Shown one piece after another: positions 33,121 to 44,315 of a stretch of 64,000 nt of DNA (within the stretch, counting starts at the first letter, position 1; the number at the start of each line of letters is the position of its first letter). Under the pieces are notes generated by a model. That model was not told the origin of the DNA and did no database searches. It worked only from the letters and a program-made list of their open reading frames with translations. This stretch comes from Puccinellia tenuiflora (Eukaryota > Streptophyta > Magnoliopsida > Poales > Poaceae), in assembly GCA_012064385.1 (NCBI GenBank), contig QRDG01000420.1:803553-867552 (forward strand). The letters are read 5' to 3'. Position numbers and translations under genes: made by a program.

Positions 33121-36100
33121 TCGGTTTTGTTGAGGAGGAAAAGAAGAAGGAGAACTTCATGAAAGATGCAAGGGCTCCTCTAGCAAAGAAGATCCCTCAA
33201 GCCAAGAAGGTCAACTTTGCTAGTAGTGGTGCCACAAGTGGCAAAACTACTAGTGATGACTTTGCGAAAAAATCTAACCCCCACTACATTTTATATGTTG
33301 ATTATTATGGGGATATCTATGCTAAGTTTGTTCGTCCTAGAAATGTTTCTATTGCTCATTCTATTTGGGTTCCTAAGACCCTTGTTGCTAACAAAAGAGA
33401 ACCCATTTCAAAATGGGGACCTAAATCAAAGCAATGATTTCTTGTAGGACTATGCTTCCGGTGGGTCAAAATGGGTGCTTGATAGTGGATGCACAAAACA
33501 TATGACCGAACGCAAGGAGATAATGACGGAGATGAGACCAAATCTAAATGAAGCAACCGTCACTTATGGAGATCGATCAAAAGCCGAGGTATTGGGTTTT
33601 GGCAAGGTGGTAATCGCTAGGGATATCACCCTAGTGAATGTCATGCTTGTCAAATCCCTTGGTTATAATTTACTTTCCGTTCGTGCACCTAATAAGATGG
33701 GCTTCGCCGTCTTTCTTGATATTGATGTTGTGGTACTCTTGTGGAGCAAGACTCTAAAGGTCGCTTTCATTGGGTACGTCGAGGATGATTTGTTTGTGGT
33801 GGATTTTTCGGGGAAAACCACTTCAAATTCGATGTGCCTTTTCGGAAAGGCCGACATGGGTTGGTTGTGGCATCGCCGCTTGGCCCATGTCAACATGAGA
33901 ACTTTGCTAAGTCTTCACAAGGGTGGCCACATTCTCAGACTAAAATAAAATGTCTCTTTTGCCAAAGATCGTGTTTGTAGGGCATGTGTTGAAGGAAAGA
34001 TGCATGATTCTCCCCATCCTAGCAAGACTATTATTTCATCCAAGAGGATCTTGGAGCTCCTCCATATGGATCTTTTTGGTGCCGTTCCCGAAGCTAGTCT
34101 TGGTGGGAAGAAGTATTGCTTGGTGATTGTTGATAACTATTCAAGATTCACTTGGGTTTATTTCTTCAAGTCGAAGAGTGATACCCAACAAACCTTCATC
34201 GACTTCTCCATTGAAATGGAACGTCAACACAATGTCCCCATATTGGCAATTAGGAGTGACAATGGCTCCGAGTTCAAGAACTACACCCTCAATGAATTTC
34301 TTAGTGAAGAGGGTATTTTTCATCAATATTCCGCAACTTATACCCCTCAACAAAATGGTGTAGCCGAGAGGAAGAACCGGACTCTTATGGATATGGCAAG
34401 GTCCATGTTAGCGGAGTTTAAGACTCCGTTGAGCTTTTGGGCAGAGCCCATATCCACGGCATGTCACTCATCCAAGCGGCTCTACTTCCGCAAAGGTTTG
34501 AACAAGACACCATATGAGATTCTCTCCGGCAACAAGCCCAACATCTCCTACTTCCGTGTTTTCAGTTGTAATTGTGTCTATTTGATCAAAGGTTGTCGCT
34601 TAACTACATTCGAAGCTAAATCTCTAGAGGATATCTTTGTTGGTTACGGTGCCGAATCCCACACTTATAGAATCTATGACAAGGCCTCACAGCATATCAT
34701 AGAATCTTGTAGTGTGGTGTTCGAAGAAAATGACGGCTCCCAAGTGGCGCAATTTCATGTTTCCGATGTAGATGATGAAATTCCTCAAGAAGCCATAAGA
34801 AGAATGGGTGTGGGATTTTCCCGTCCCGTTGAGGAACCCCTTCTGGTGGATCAAGAAGGACAATGCTCTACTCAAGTGGAGCCCTCATCTTCATCAGATT
34901 TACAAGCAACTGCTACTGGAGCCAATGATGCACCTGACCAAAGACAAGCACAAGATCCTCAACAATCGTATCAGACTCGTGTCGCCAGACCGGAGACTCC
35001 GGCCATCTTGATCGGAGATTCCGGTGGACCGGAGACTCCGGTGCCCCAGGCCGGAGACTCCGGTCTACTTCAAGCTGAAGGGAGGACTGGTCAGGATCTT
35101 GGTCCATCTTTCTCTTCCAATGATGATGATATGCATTTTGAGGACCAAGGTCATCACACCTGTCAAGACGGGGACACAAATGATCAAGATGATCAAGTGA
35201 TACCTCCAAGATGCAATGAGGATATCGAAGCCCGTCATCGAGCTAGAGTTGCTAGAACCATGGAAATTCGTGAGCATACCCTTGAGAAAGTGATTGGTGA
35301 TGTGAGAGGCAAGGTGTCCACTCGGAGGCAATTGGCAAACTTTAGTGATCATCAAGCTCACATTGCCATGGTGGAACCGAAGAAAGTGTCCGAAGCTCTT
35401 GAAGAACCGGATTGGTTGGAAGCCATGCATGAAGAGCTCAACAATTTCGAGCGCAATAAAGTTTGGAAGTTAGTTGAGAAGCCAAAGGAGTGCCGCAATT
35501 TTATTGGAACAAAATGGATTTTCAAGAACAAGCAAGATGAACATGGCATGGTTGTGAGGAATAAGGCTAGATTGGTGGCTTAAGGGTACTCTCAAGTTGA
35601 AGGCATTGATTTTGGAGAGACCTACGCTCCCGTGGCTCTCCTTGAGTCCATCCGTATCCTTCTTGCTTATGCATCCCGTTATAAATTTAAATTGCAACAA
35701 ATGGATATTAAAAGTGCCTTTCTCAATGGTCCCTTAAAGGAGTTTGTGTTCGTTAAGCAACCCCCGGGGTTCGAGGACCTCAACTTCCCAAACCATGTCT
35801 ACAAGCTTGATAAGGCGCTCTATGGACTTAAACAAGCCCCACATGCATGGTATGAGCACCTTAGAGAGTTATCGTTAGACCGTGGATTTGAAGTTGGGCA
35901 AATTGATCCCACTCTTTTTACTAAGAGGTTTAAAGGGGAGCTTTTCGTATGCCAACTATATGTTGATGATATTATCTTTGTCTCATCTAACAAAGCTTTT
36001 AATGATGAATTTTCAAAGCTTATGACCGATAGGTTTGAGATGTCCATGATGGGTGTGTTGAAGTTCTTCCTTGGATTTGAGATCAAGCAATTGAGAGGAG

Positions 36101-36911
36101 GGACTTTCATTAGCTAAGCAAAGTATATTCAAGACATGCTCAAGAGGTTTAATATGGCGGATGCTAAGGAGAAGAAGACTCCTATGGGTACCAAATGCCA
36201 TCTACAACTTAACCCAAAGGGCATAGATGTGGATCAAAAGCTCTACCACTCCATGATTGGTTCGCTGCTTTACCTTTGTGCATCTAGACCCGATATTGTG
36301 TTGAGTATACGTGTGTGTGCAAGGTATCAAGCGGCTCCTAAGGAAAGCCATATGTTGGGGGTCAAGAGAATCCTACGATATTTGATTCATACCCCAAGGT
36401 TTGGTTTGTGGTACCCAAGGGATTCAACTTTCACTCTTAGTGGGTACACGGATTCGGATTGGGCCGGTGCTCAAGATGATAGGAAATAAACTTCCGGGGC
36501 TTACCAATTTCTTGGTAGGTCCTTGGTGAGTTGGTCTTCTAAGAAGCAAAATTGCATCTCTCTCTCCACCGCCGAAGCCGAGTATGTGACCGCCGCTAGT
36601 GCATGCACTTAATTGTTATGGATGAGGCAAACTTTAAAGGAATACGGTGTCAATTGTGACAAGTTCCTCTTTTGTGTGACAATGAGAGTTCTATTAAGAT
36701 TGCCTACAACCCGGTGCAACATTCAAGAACCAAGCATATTGAGATTCGTCATCACTTCATTCGGGATCATGTTGCCCATGGAGACATTGAGCTAGCATAT
36801 GTGCCAACCAAAGACCAACTTGCCGATATTTTCATGAAGCCACTTGATGAAGCAAGATTCACTTATTTGAGGAATGAGCTAAATATTGTGGATTCAAGGA
36901 GCTTGGCTTGA
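33121..36911 (+). pseudogene. Sirevirus pol: protease, integrase, reverse transcriptase, RNase H, with multiple breaks
   Basis: The piece up to 33437 is the linker before protease. A frameshift at about 33437-33447 leads into protease (LDSGCTKHM, 33475 on) and the GAG-pre-integrase block (LWHRRLAHVNM). Integrase runs from about 34000 (LHMDLFG, IRSDNGSEF, YTPQQNGVAERKNR), then a hypervariable linker with PETP/GDSG repeats. Reverse transcriptase covers about 35450-36250 (MDIKSAFLNG, YGLKQAPHAWY, LYVDDIIF), and RNase H the rest (YTDSDWAG, STAEAEYV, KDQLADIFMKPL). In-frame TAA codons stand at 33946, 35581, 36115, 36487 and 36610, and a frameshift at about 36665. The catalytic YVDD is intact, but the protein cannot be made whole. 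Confidence 0.9.
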
Positions 36912-38043
36912 CCATCTTGCACACACATCTATAGGTTGACTATATATTTGGTTTAGGTGTAGGCATGAATTTAGGGGGAGTGTTGTCCTAATAAATTGGG
37001 CTCTCCCTCCCCCAATATGCCTAAAGTAAAAATTCATTTGTCTCTATCTTCAATTCATGAATTGTAAGCTTAAATGACGAGTATTGGTTATGAACCCAAG
37101 ATATATCTTCGCGGTGTCATGCCATAAACTCTTACATGGTGGCCTAGGCCACCGACCTTTTCTTTATGAAGAGTTGGTTCTTTTGGTGTTTTATTGGTTT
37201 TTATTGCAAATCTTTTTGTTCTTATGGGAAACTCACTCAATCTTGGCCTTTATTGAATTTGTTTCTTGCAAGTTGAGTGTGAAGTACCATCCCAGTTTGT
37301 GAAATCTATCCCAAGCCCCATCTTGCCCCAAAACTTGTTCCTCTTGCCACATACATGTCCAATACCATATATTTCATTTCTGAGCAGTGGGGGCCAGAGA
37401 CTCCTGTGTGTAACACCGGAGACTTCGTTCTGACCTAAGTCTCCGCCCTAAGCCACGGAGACTCCAATTACACCGGAGACTCTCGTGTGCTTAGGCCGGA
37501 GACTCCGGTCTCGGCAGTTTCCAAGGGATCTAAAGGGGATCGGGGTGGGGAGTTGCCTCACAACTCTCCTTCCACCCCGACTCCAAACTCCACCCCTGCC
37601 GCCGCCCCTGCCTGGAAGTGCCCTCCGGCCGCCCCCCAGCCGCCAGAATCCACCGTGCCGCCGGCCCCCTCCACCTCTCCAACACTAGGGACCCTTCTCC
37701 CCATTGTTGGTCTCCACCATGAAGGGCCAAGGGATCCTCCTCTCTCCTTCTCCCTAGGTTCCCCTAGTTGATGGATTGAGGGCTGTACTCTTGTTCCTTT
37801 TGGTGTAGAATCCTTTTGCTGGCATTTTTCCATCTAGATGTAGCAATTTTAGAATCTTTAGCCACATTTTTTGAGCTAACCCTAGATTTCCAGCCTCAGG
37901 GCCGGAGACTCCGGTCTGTCCAAGACCGGAGACTACGGTGTGGCCGGAATCTCTGACCCCTGAGACCAGAAACTCCGGTGTAGATCAACTTTTGGTGCTT
38001 TCGACTCTCCAATTGCTGCTTCTTTTTCCTCTCCTGGACATGT
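36912..38043 (+). other. Sirevirus spacer between pol and the extra ORF
   Basis: Holds about ten imperfect CCGGAGACTCCGG palindromes in two clusters (37383-37510 and 37899-37981) and a Pro-rich frame at 37487-37771. No separate gene is supported. A 'ttttttcacag' acceptor-like site ends at 38083, so the Pro-rich part could be a leader exon of the downstream ORF. Confidence 0.5.
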
Positions 38044-38083
38044 ATGCTTATCCCCCTGCTATCCTCTATCTCTTTTTTCACAG

Positions 38084-39688
38084 ATAACAAGAGGTACAAG
38101 CATCCCGCTCACAACCCCAATAAGCCAACTCGGAAAGAAAAAAGGGGCACTCGGGCCTATCTTGACATGTCAGAGGATGGCCGTCTTGTGCAGCGTGACA
38201 GAGGTGCTGCTGCTAGAGAGGCTGCGCAGAAAAAGGCTGAAGCCGCATTTCTTGAAAATGAGAGGGCTAAGAAGGCTTGCTATGAGAACATTTCCTCTGT
38301 GCTTGATTCGGGCGAGGTAGATTTTCGGTGTATGAGGGAGCATCCATTCTTTGACATGCCTCAAGACTCCAACAATCCACTCTTTTGGAGGAAAGAACAA
38401 GAACTTGTGATGACGGAGCTTTATGCAAAGTTGTCCACAACCAAGGCCGTTTGTGCGCAAAAGGTGCTCAATCTCACTTCATTAAGCACTAAGCCGTACT
38501 TTCGAGAGGCCGTATGGATTGCACGGAAGCTTGGGCTTGAGAAGCTCATGTCCATTCAACAACACTTTGATATCAAGATTGTGCATCAATTCTTTGCCAC
38601 CGTTCAATTTGGGAAGGATGACGATGTCACTTTGACGTGGATGACCGGGCCTATCCGTTGCGAGTCCACTATGACACGCTTTGGTGAGTTGCTTGGGTAT
38701 GAGTTTTGCAATGAGGATAATGCATGTGGAGGGACTTCACTATGAGAAGGGTCGGTTGGCTCCTCTCTATCTCAACAAGGCCTCCGTTGGTACAAACAAG
38801 GACTTGCTACCCACCTTCAACATCCTTCTTCGCATGTTTCGGTACAATATTGCACCTCAAGCCGGAAATTTAGATGCTATTCGTGGTGGGTTGGTCAATC
38901 TTCTCTGCCAATCCTATGATGTTCTCAATGCCGGTGTGAATTGCCAAGGGTTTGAAATTGATGTCATGGATTTCATCAAGTGTGAGCTTCATTGGGCCGT
39001 CCATGAGAAGAAGACTCCTATTTATGCACCGTATGTGATGAAGCTAATTCTAGACCAAGTACCATCTCTTAATCAAGAGCACTTCACCTTGTACAAGACC
39101 GACACTCTCCAAATTCTCAAGCATGACAAGCCTTCTTCATCAAGTGCTCCTTCACGAGTCCCTTTTGCTTCTAGTGATGAAGAAGAAGAAGATGTCGCAC
39201 CCGTTCTGAGGAGAAGTAAGAATGCCGATCCTCCCTCATGGATTATCAAGGGCAAGGAGAATGTGACCAAGGAGATGAAGAAGCTCACTTGGTTCGAAAG
39301 GGTGATGATTTGCATGAATGTGTGCCTTCACAAGGAAAACCACCAAGCCTACAAGGAAAGGAAGTTGATTATATCTAATCAACACAAGTTGTACAAGGAG
39401 TTGGAGAAGAAGAGGGACAAGACTCCTCCTCCATTGGTTGAAGACAATCCACCTGAGGAATCATCCAGGAGTGAGAAGACCGTGAGCTATGACCGATGGC
39501 ATACCAAGAAATTCCCGTGGGCTGATTTTGACTTTGTGGATGTGACTTCTATGCCTTCTTCCTCATGCAACACCGGCAAGGCACCTATGTGTGATAAGGA
39601 GATTGAAGATGATGATGATGACGAGGCTAGTGGTTCGGAGTATGACAATGACGACGATGGAGATGCCACCGAGGAGGACTCCGGGTGA
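38084..39688 (+). pseudogene. Sirevirus extra ORF in the env-like position, one frameshift
   Basis: The open region starts after an acceptor-like site at 38083. The first frame, to 38745, gives a Lys/Ala-rich helical start and FFATVQFGKDDDVTLTWMTGP. The second frame, one base offset, overlaps at about 38715-38735 and continues to 39688 with YNIAPQAGNLDAI, an Asp/Glu-rich stretch, and an acidic tail ending EEDSG. The FFATV...MTGP block is one I associate with plant 'putative transposon protein' domains found downstream of pol in grass Sireviruses. Its role is unknown; I see no convincing signal peptide or membrane span, so 'env-like' describes position only. Confidence 0.6.
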
Positions 39689-40250
39689 TTTTATGGATCT
39701 CGTTAGCATCGCTTTTCTTCCTTTTTGGTGTCTCGATGCCAAAGGGGGAGAAAAGTTCTAGTAGGTTATCCGTGGGATTTGCATGGGTCGGGCACAAGCA
39801 TTTGCTTTTACCATTTCTTAAGAGCTTGTGTCCTTTTATCTTTAGCTTGTTGAACTTTATGTGCTATGTGTGTTGAACAATATTTGCTATCTTTATGTGA
39901 TTTGTGGATCTTGGTGCTTTGTTAATTATTGAGGTGACATGGTGTCGGATATTACCTATGGTTGAGGTATTTGTGGGGTGAGATATGCATTGGAACCATC
40001 TATTTATCCTTATGCATAAGGTATGATTTTTATCACAAACCTCAACCTATCTAAAGACATGTCCCTTTGTTTTGCAAATGAAGTTCTTATCTATATATCA
40101 TGTCATATTTCATTGTGGTATCCTATTCCTATATGTGTGCTTCCCTTTATATGCAACTTGTTGATATGCACACATTTAGGGGGAGGTGCCAATTTTTTTT
40201 ACATGATATGATCTATTTGTTTGCAAATCCTAGTGTTGTCATCTAAAACC
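39689..40250 (+). other. Sirevirus 3' untranslated spacer
   Basis: AT-rich DNA between the extra ORF and the polypurine tract. Contains two 'aagggggag(a)' runs (39740-39750 and 40170-40177) like minor polypurine tracts. No gene. Confidence 0.5.
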
Positions 40251-40264
40251 AAAAAGGGGGAGAT
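40251..40264 (+). other. Polypurine tract of the Sirevirus
   Basis: AAAAAGGGGGAGAT directly precedes the 3' LTR start TGAAAG at 40265. Confidence 0.85.
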
Positions 40265-41524
40265 TGAAAGAGCATTTTCTAAACCCTAGTTGGTTTTGTG
40301 TGTTAGTTAACAACACAAGTGATTATCTAATGTGATGCTAAGTGCTGCAGGTTTATTGACATATTTTTTACCCTGAGCCAACCACCAAAAAGGAAGTTTT
40401 GGCAGAGTTCTCTTGTTGCAGGTCAATCTCTCCGGTCTGCCAGGACCGGAGTCTCCGGTCCCTGGATTTCCCTGCCTTGTGCCAAAGTGTGCTGCGCCTC
40501 TGTTGTATGTCCGGAGGATCACCGGAGGGTGTCCGGAGTCTCCGGCCTTTCGAGACCGGAGTCTCCGGTCCTGTCCGCTTCATCGACAAAGTCTCCGTGG
40601 GTCTGCGGAGTCTCCGGCCACACCGGAGTCTCGGGTCATCCCATGATGACCAATGTGTGGTGCGCTCCTAATGTTCGTCCGGAGGGTCCCCGGAGGGTGT
40701 CCGGAGTCTCCGGCCAGCACCGGAGTCTTCGGTCCACTTACATCGGAGTCTCCGGTCCAAGTAAAGTCCAACGGGCAGATTTTTCAGAGGGGCATAAATA
40801 CCCCTCCACCTACCCCCCAGCCAGCTCGACCAACATTTATGAACCCTAATTTCTCAGAGCTCAAATCAACTAGATCTCCCAATTCCTCCATCCAAACTCA
40901 TTGATCTTTGGAGGATTGAAGGAGAAGGCCCGGATCTATATCTTCACCAAGCCGTTCTTCATTTCCCCCTGATTCAATTGAGGGATTTCGTTTTTAGGGT
41001 TAGCATTGTGTTACCCTAGATTCTCTTGCTTACTACTTGTTGTAATTGTGACAGATTTGTTGATTTGGGAGCCCCCGATTAAGTTGTAGGTGTGTACCCC
41101 AAGAACGTTGTAAGGGCTCCGGATTCCGCCTTGAAGGATTCCGATAGTGGAAGGTGAACCAAACCCTTGGGTGAAGTTCATCGGAGAATAGGGTGAGGCC
41201 TTTGTGGCATCTTGAGTAGGCCTCTTGTGGCGAGCTCACACCCCTCCAACAAGACGTACTCGCTTAACAAGGAGGAACTCGGGAATACATCCTTGTCTCC
41301 GCGGGCTTCTACTTTCGGTTATCTCTATCCCTTAGTTGTCTTTACTTGTATCGTGTTAATTGCTTAGTCGAAGTTGTTTGCTCATCATATAGGTAAATTC
41401 ACCTTAGTTGCATATCTAGAGAATTTATCTTTGTGTCAAGCCTGAAATTGAAAAAGTATTAAAATTTGGTCTAGCACCTATTCACCCCCCCCCCCCCCTT
41501 CTAGGTGCCCATACGATCCTTTCA
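40265..41524 (+). repeat. 3' LTR of the Sirevirus
   Basis: 1260 bp, TGAAAG to CTTTCA. The first half carries an array of CCGGAGTCTCCGG palindromes (40444-40757). A TATA-like ATAAATA is at 40794-40800, and a poly-C run (41485-41498) lies near the end. The second half matches the partial 5' LTR with scattered substitutions. Confidence 0.9.
40444..40757 (+). repeat. Palindrome array in the Sirevirus LTR
   Basis: About eight copies of CCGGAGTCTCCGG or close variants. The best two (40444-40460 and 40554-40570) are GACCGGA-GTC-TCCGGTC, with perfect 7-base arms. The array lies upstream of the LTR TATA box, where U3 enhancers are expected. Conserved palindromic motifs in Sirevirus LTRs are known from other grasses. 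Confidence 0.8.
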
Positions 41525-43129
41525 CCATGCGGCCCATGTGCCCCGCTCGAGCTGCCACCGTCGTTGTCGCCTCGACCTCCTGCCGTCAACGATGTCCTCC
41601 AGCACCAACGTCGGCGACCCCCTATGTCGGCGATCTCCGTGCCAGATCTCGCTCCTCCCGGCATCCGGTGCCGGCGAAATCTCCTGCGCGCCGACCTGGC
41701 TACCGGCCTCCGACGCTGGCGAAAGATCCACCAGCGCACCCTCGGCCCAACCTCACCTACTCCCTCCCCGTACGGGATCCGACCTTCCCGACCTCGAGCT
41801 CCTCCGCCGCTTTCCCGTCCAGGTGATTTCCGGCTCTGTGGTGCTTCCTGCACAAATGTGCGGTTGTTGCATGTTAGCGCTGGTACATTTCACGGATTAA
41901 TTTGCTTTGCTGGTTTGGGGCTGAACTCAGTGATAGGGAGATGTTCCTTCAATCTATATGTGTTTGCTGGTTCGGGAACCTCTCATTATTCAAGATCGAT
42001 TATCTCTTTTAATGCTCGGAATGGAGGCATAACTTTTAAGAAAAGATCATAGATACTGTAAGCCAATTGATTGTGTTAGGAAGATATGACACAAGAGGAG
42101 TGTCAAATTCTTCCAAGACGTCCTACCGAAACTAGAGAGGGAGGACATCTGTACATAAAGTAAGATTTCGTCCTAAGAAGGTTCTCTCTGTACTTCTTAA
42201 GCAGACAAAGGGAAAATTATGAACGAACAGACTAAGAAGGTGTAGATTTATTTCCAAATGTCAGATATCTGATATCCAACTTTTCTTTTCTTTCAGTCAA
42301 GAAGAATTTCACTCAACCATTGACAAAAGTTATGATCCTCTGCCTGGAATGTCTGGCCTAAAGATATTGTTTCCCAGTGCAGTCACAGAATGAGTGGTTG
42401 GAGGATATAACATGTAGTTTCACCACCCATACTCTTGCTCAACACATTTACCTCAGATCCACCAGCCAGCAACGCACGTTTGTTGCCATGGAGAGATGAT
42501 TATTGGATTTGCATGTTGATGATGAATCAATAGTACTCTGCTTGGACCACTTATTGGTTTCTATTTGCTGGATGGGTAGCGTCACATGTCTATACTTCAG
42601 ACCAGTTGTGGAAACGCTGGGCACCTCTGAAGCAAAAATATTTTTGCAACTTGAGTACTAGGCAGAGAAGAAACACACGGATGATCAAAGGCAAGATTAT
42701 TTTGGCGATCCTCGCCTCTTCTTCCCTGCGATGTTCTATGATACAAAACGCTGTGAAAGACGAAGAGGAAAGCCTCGTCAATCTCTCAGGCCGCTGAGCT
42801 CACTGAAATTATCAAGTACATGTTGACAGTTTGTTGTCTCTTAACTTGTGCGTGACTGTATGTATCAATTTCCATTCGATTTATGTTATGTTACTTACGA
42901 TGACTTCTGCCAGTCAAAGTGCTCTACAATGTAAAGACACATTTGAGAAGAATTGTAAATCCCGAAGCTAGCGTACCAAGTGCTCATGAGAAGCTCACCT
43001 GCTCAAATTTAATATTAGAAGCGATGAGTATATGGTGTTCTATTCTAAGTTTTTTCAATAATATTATATTCTATTAAACTCTAAGGGATCGACTTTATTA
43101 ATTAGTTGGCTTCATGAACTACACTAGAT
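41525..43129 (+). other. Unassigned region, possibly gene fragments
   Basis: The first 330 bp are GC-rich with open frames on both strands. A gt donor-like site follows CCGTCCAG at about 41822. Farther on, 'tttctttcag' at about 42297 precedes an exon-like stretch (QEEFHSTIDKSYDPLPGMSG). Another short frame lies at 42606-42797. None of these matches a family I recognise. Because a Helitron-type end follows at 43193, captured gene fragments are one explanation. Confidence 0.35.
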
Positions 43130-43193
43130 AAATGATTATCAAGTCGTGTATATTTTTTGAGTTTTCCGTTGCAACACACGGGTATTGTGCTAG
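43130..43193 (+). mobile_element. Helitron-type 3' end
   Basis: The sequence CCGTTGCAACACACGG (43166-43181) can form a short hairpin. It is followed by nine bases and CTAG at 43190-43193, then a T. That is the usual arrangement of a Helitron 3' terminus (hairpin, then CTRR, then host T), and CCGTTGCAACGCACGGG-like ends are common in grasses. I could not find a matching TC 5' end or a replicase-helicase gene, so its extent is unknown. Confidence 0.5.
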
Positions 43194-43339
43194 TTAAGTC
43201 AAAATAACTTTTCATGCATTAGGAAACGTTTATAATTTAATTGTTTTTATTACGCATCACGAAAGAATTAAACCAGTTTTCAAGCAAGATTTTTGTATAA
43301 AATTTCTGATAAAATAGGGATCATGTATTAACATTTTTT

Positions 43340-44075
43340 TGAGGGGGGCATACGCATCACGTTTGCTCGGGGCCTGCGGGTGCGTCCTGTCGTCATACCC
43401 CTGCTGTCCTAGTCAGTGGCTCGCTTTGTACCTCTCCTGTCCGATCTGGAGGAACTTCCGTCATGACTTCTGCTACTCCGTGGGGGCGAGATCTCGGATG
43501 CCGGGGCGGCGGCCCTGGAATATGGACTGCGCGGACGACTCGGCGGCGAGTGACGTAGCAGTGGTGATGGTCTTCTTCTCTGGCTACATGGGTGGAGAGG
43601 AGTTGACGCAGGGAGATCCTGGTGTCGGCGTCGCTTCGACAATGGTGGCTCCCAGATCTTGTAGTGGAGGCCTGACTCGGGGATAGTGTGTGGTTCGGAT
43701 TCCGGAGTAAGGCGAAGGTTTTTACGGGCGGAAGCCCTGCGCTTCGGCGCCTTCGACGGCGATGCCTACGGGTGTCGTAACCCTCTTGGGGGCGTTGTTG
43801 TGGGTACCTTCTTCAAGTTAGGGCTCCGGGTGAAAACCCTTGACCGTCTAGGTCTCGACGGCGGCGGCGCTATGCATCGTCACCCTCTTGGGGGCGTCGT
43901 CGTGGAGCACCGGTTTCTCTCGACCTCGCACATGTATCCTCGGTGGCAAGCTCGGTTTCCTCTGTTCTTTTGTGTCTATCTTTGATCTGCTTTGTAAGAG
44001 GGTCTCCTCATCACCTTGTATCGGTTCGGCCATTTGGCTTTATTTATAAAGCGGGGCGAAAGCCTATTTCGAGCG
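43340..44075 (+). mobile_element. LINE-like 3' tail (probable)
   Basis: The repeated 'aaccctcttgggggcgttgttgtg / caccctcttgggggcgtcgtcgtgg' blocks (about 43780-43900) and the end 'tttataaagcggggcgaaagcc' (44042-44066) resemble 3' untranslated regions of grass LINE elements. No reverse transcriptase is present and no poly(A) tail is seen, so this is a 5'-truncated and decayed copy at best. Confidence 0.4.
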
Positions 44076-44315
44076 TTACAATATTATTTACATAATCACC
44101 TTGTTTACCATGTAAAGACCGTGGTTTCCATGCAGTATGAGACTGAATTTCTTCACCATAATCACACACTATGAAAGTAATTTGATTGCATAGGTGAAAC
44201 TGACGGACGGGCCTCGCTGTCATTGACACACGAAAACCTCCAAAGCCCCACTCAACTCTCCCCCAATATCATTTCCTGCCACCTCTCTCATTCACGCCCA
44301 CCTCTCGTTGTAGCC

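Larger units (their letters stand above)
28229..41524 (+). mobile_element. Ty1/copia Sirevirus (Maximus-like), broken, 5' end missing
   Basis: Order: partial 5' LTR, primer-binding site, gag, protease, integrase, reverse transcriptase, RNase H, a long extra ORF, polypurine tract, 3' LTR. That order and the extra downstream ORF are typical of the Sirevirus lineage. The 3' LTR starts TGAAAG and ends CTTTCA. The element is inactive: gag is cut by an Athila-like insertion with an internal deletion, pol has several stop codons and at least two frameshifts, and the extra ORF has one frameshift. The target duplication cannot be checked because the left end is lost at the N. Confidence 0.9.

Noticed and set aside
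34989..35063. CRISPR-like or tandem-repeat array
   Set aside because: The units are palindromic CCGGAGACTCCGG motifs at uneven spacing inside retrotransposon coding sequence, in a plant genome.
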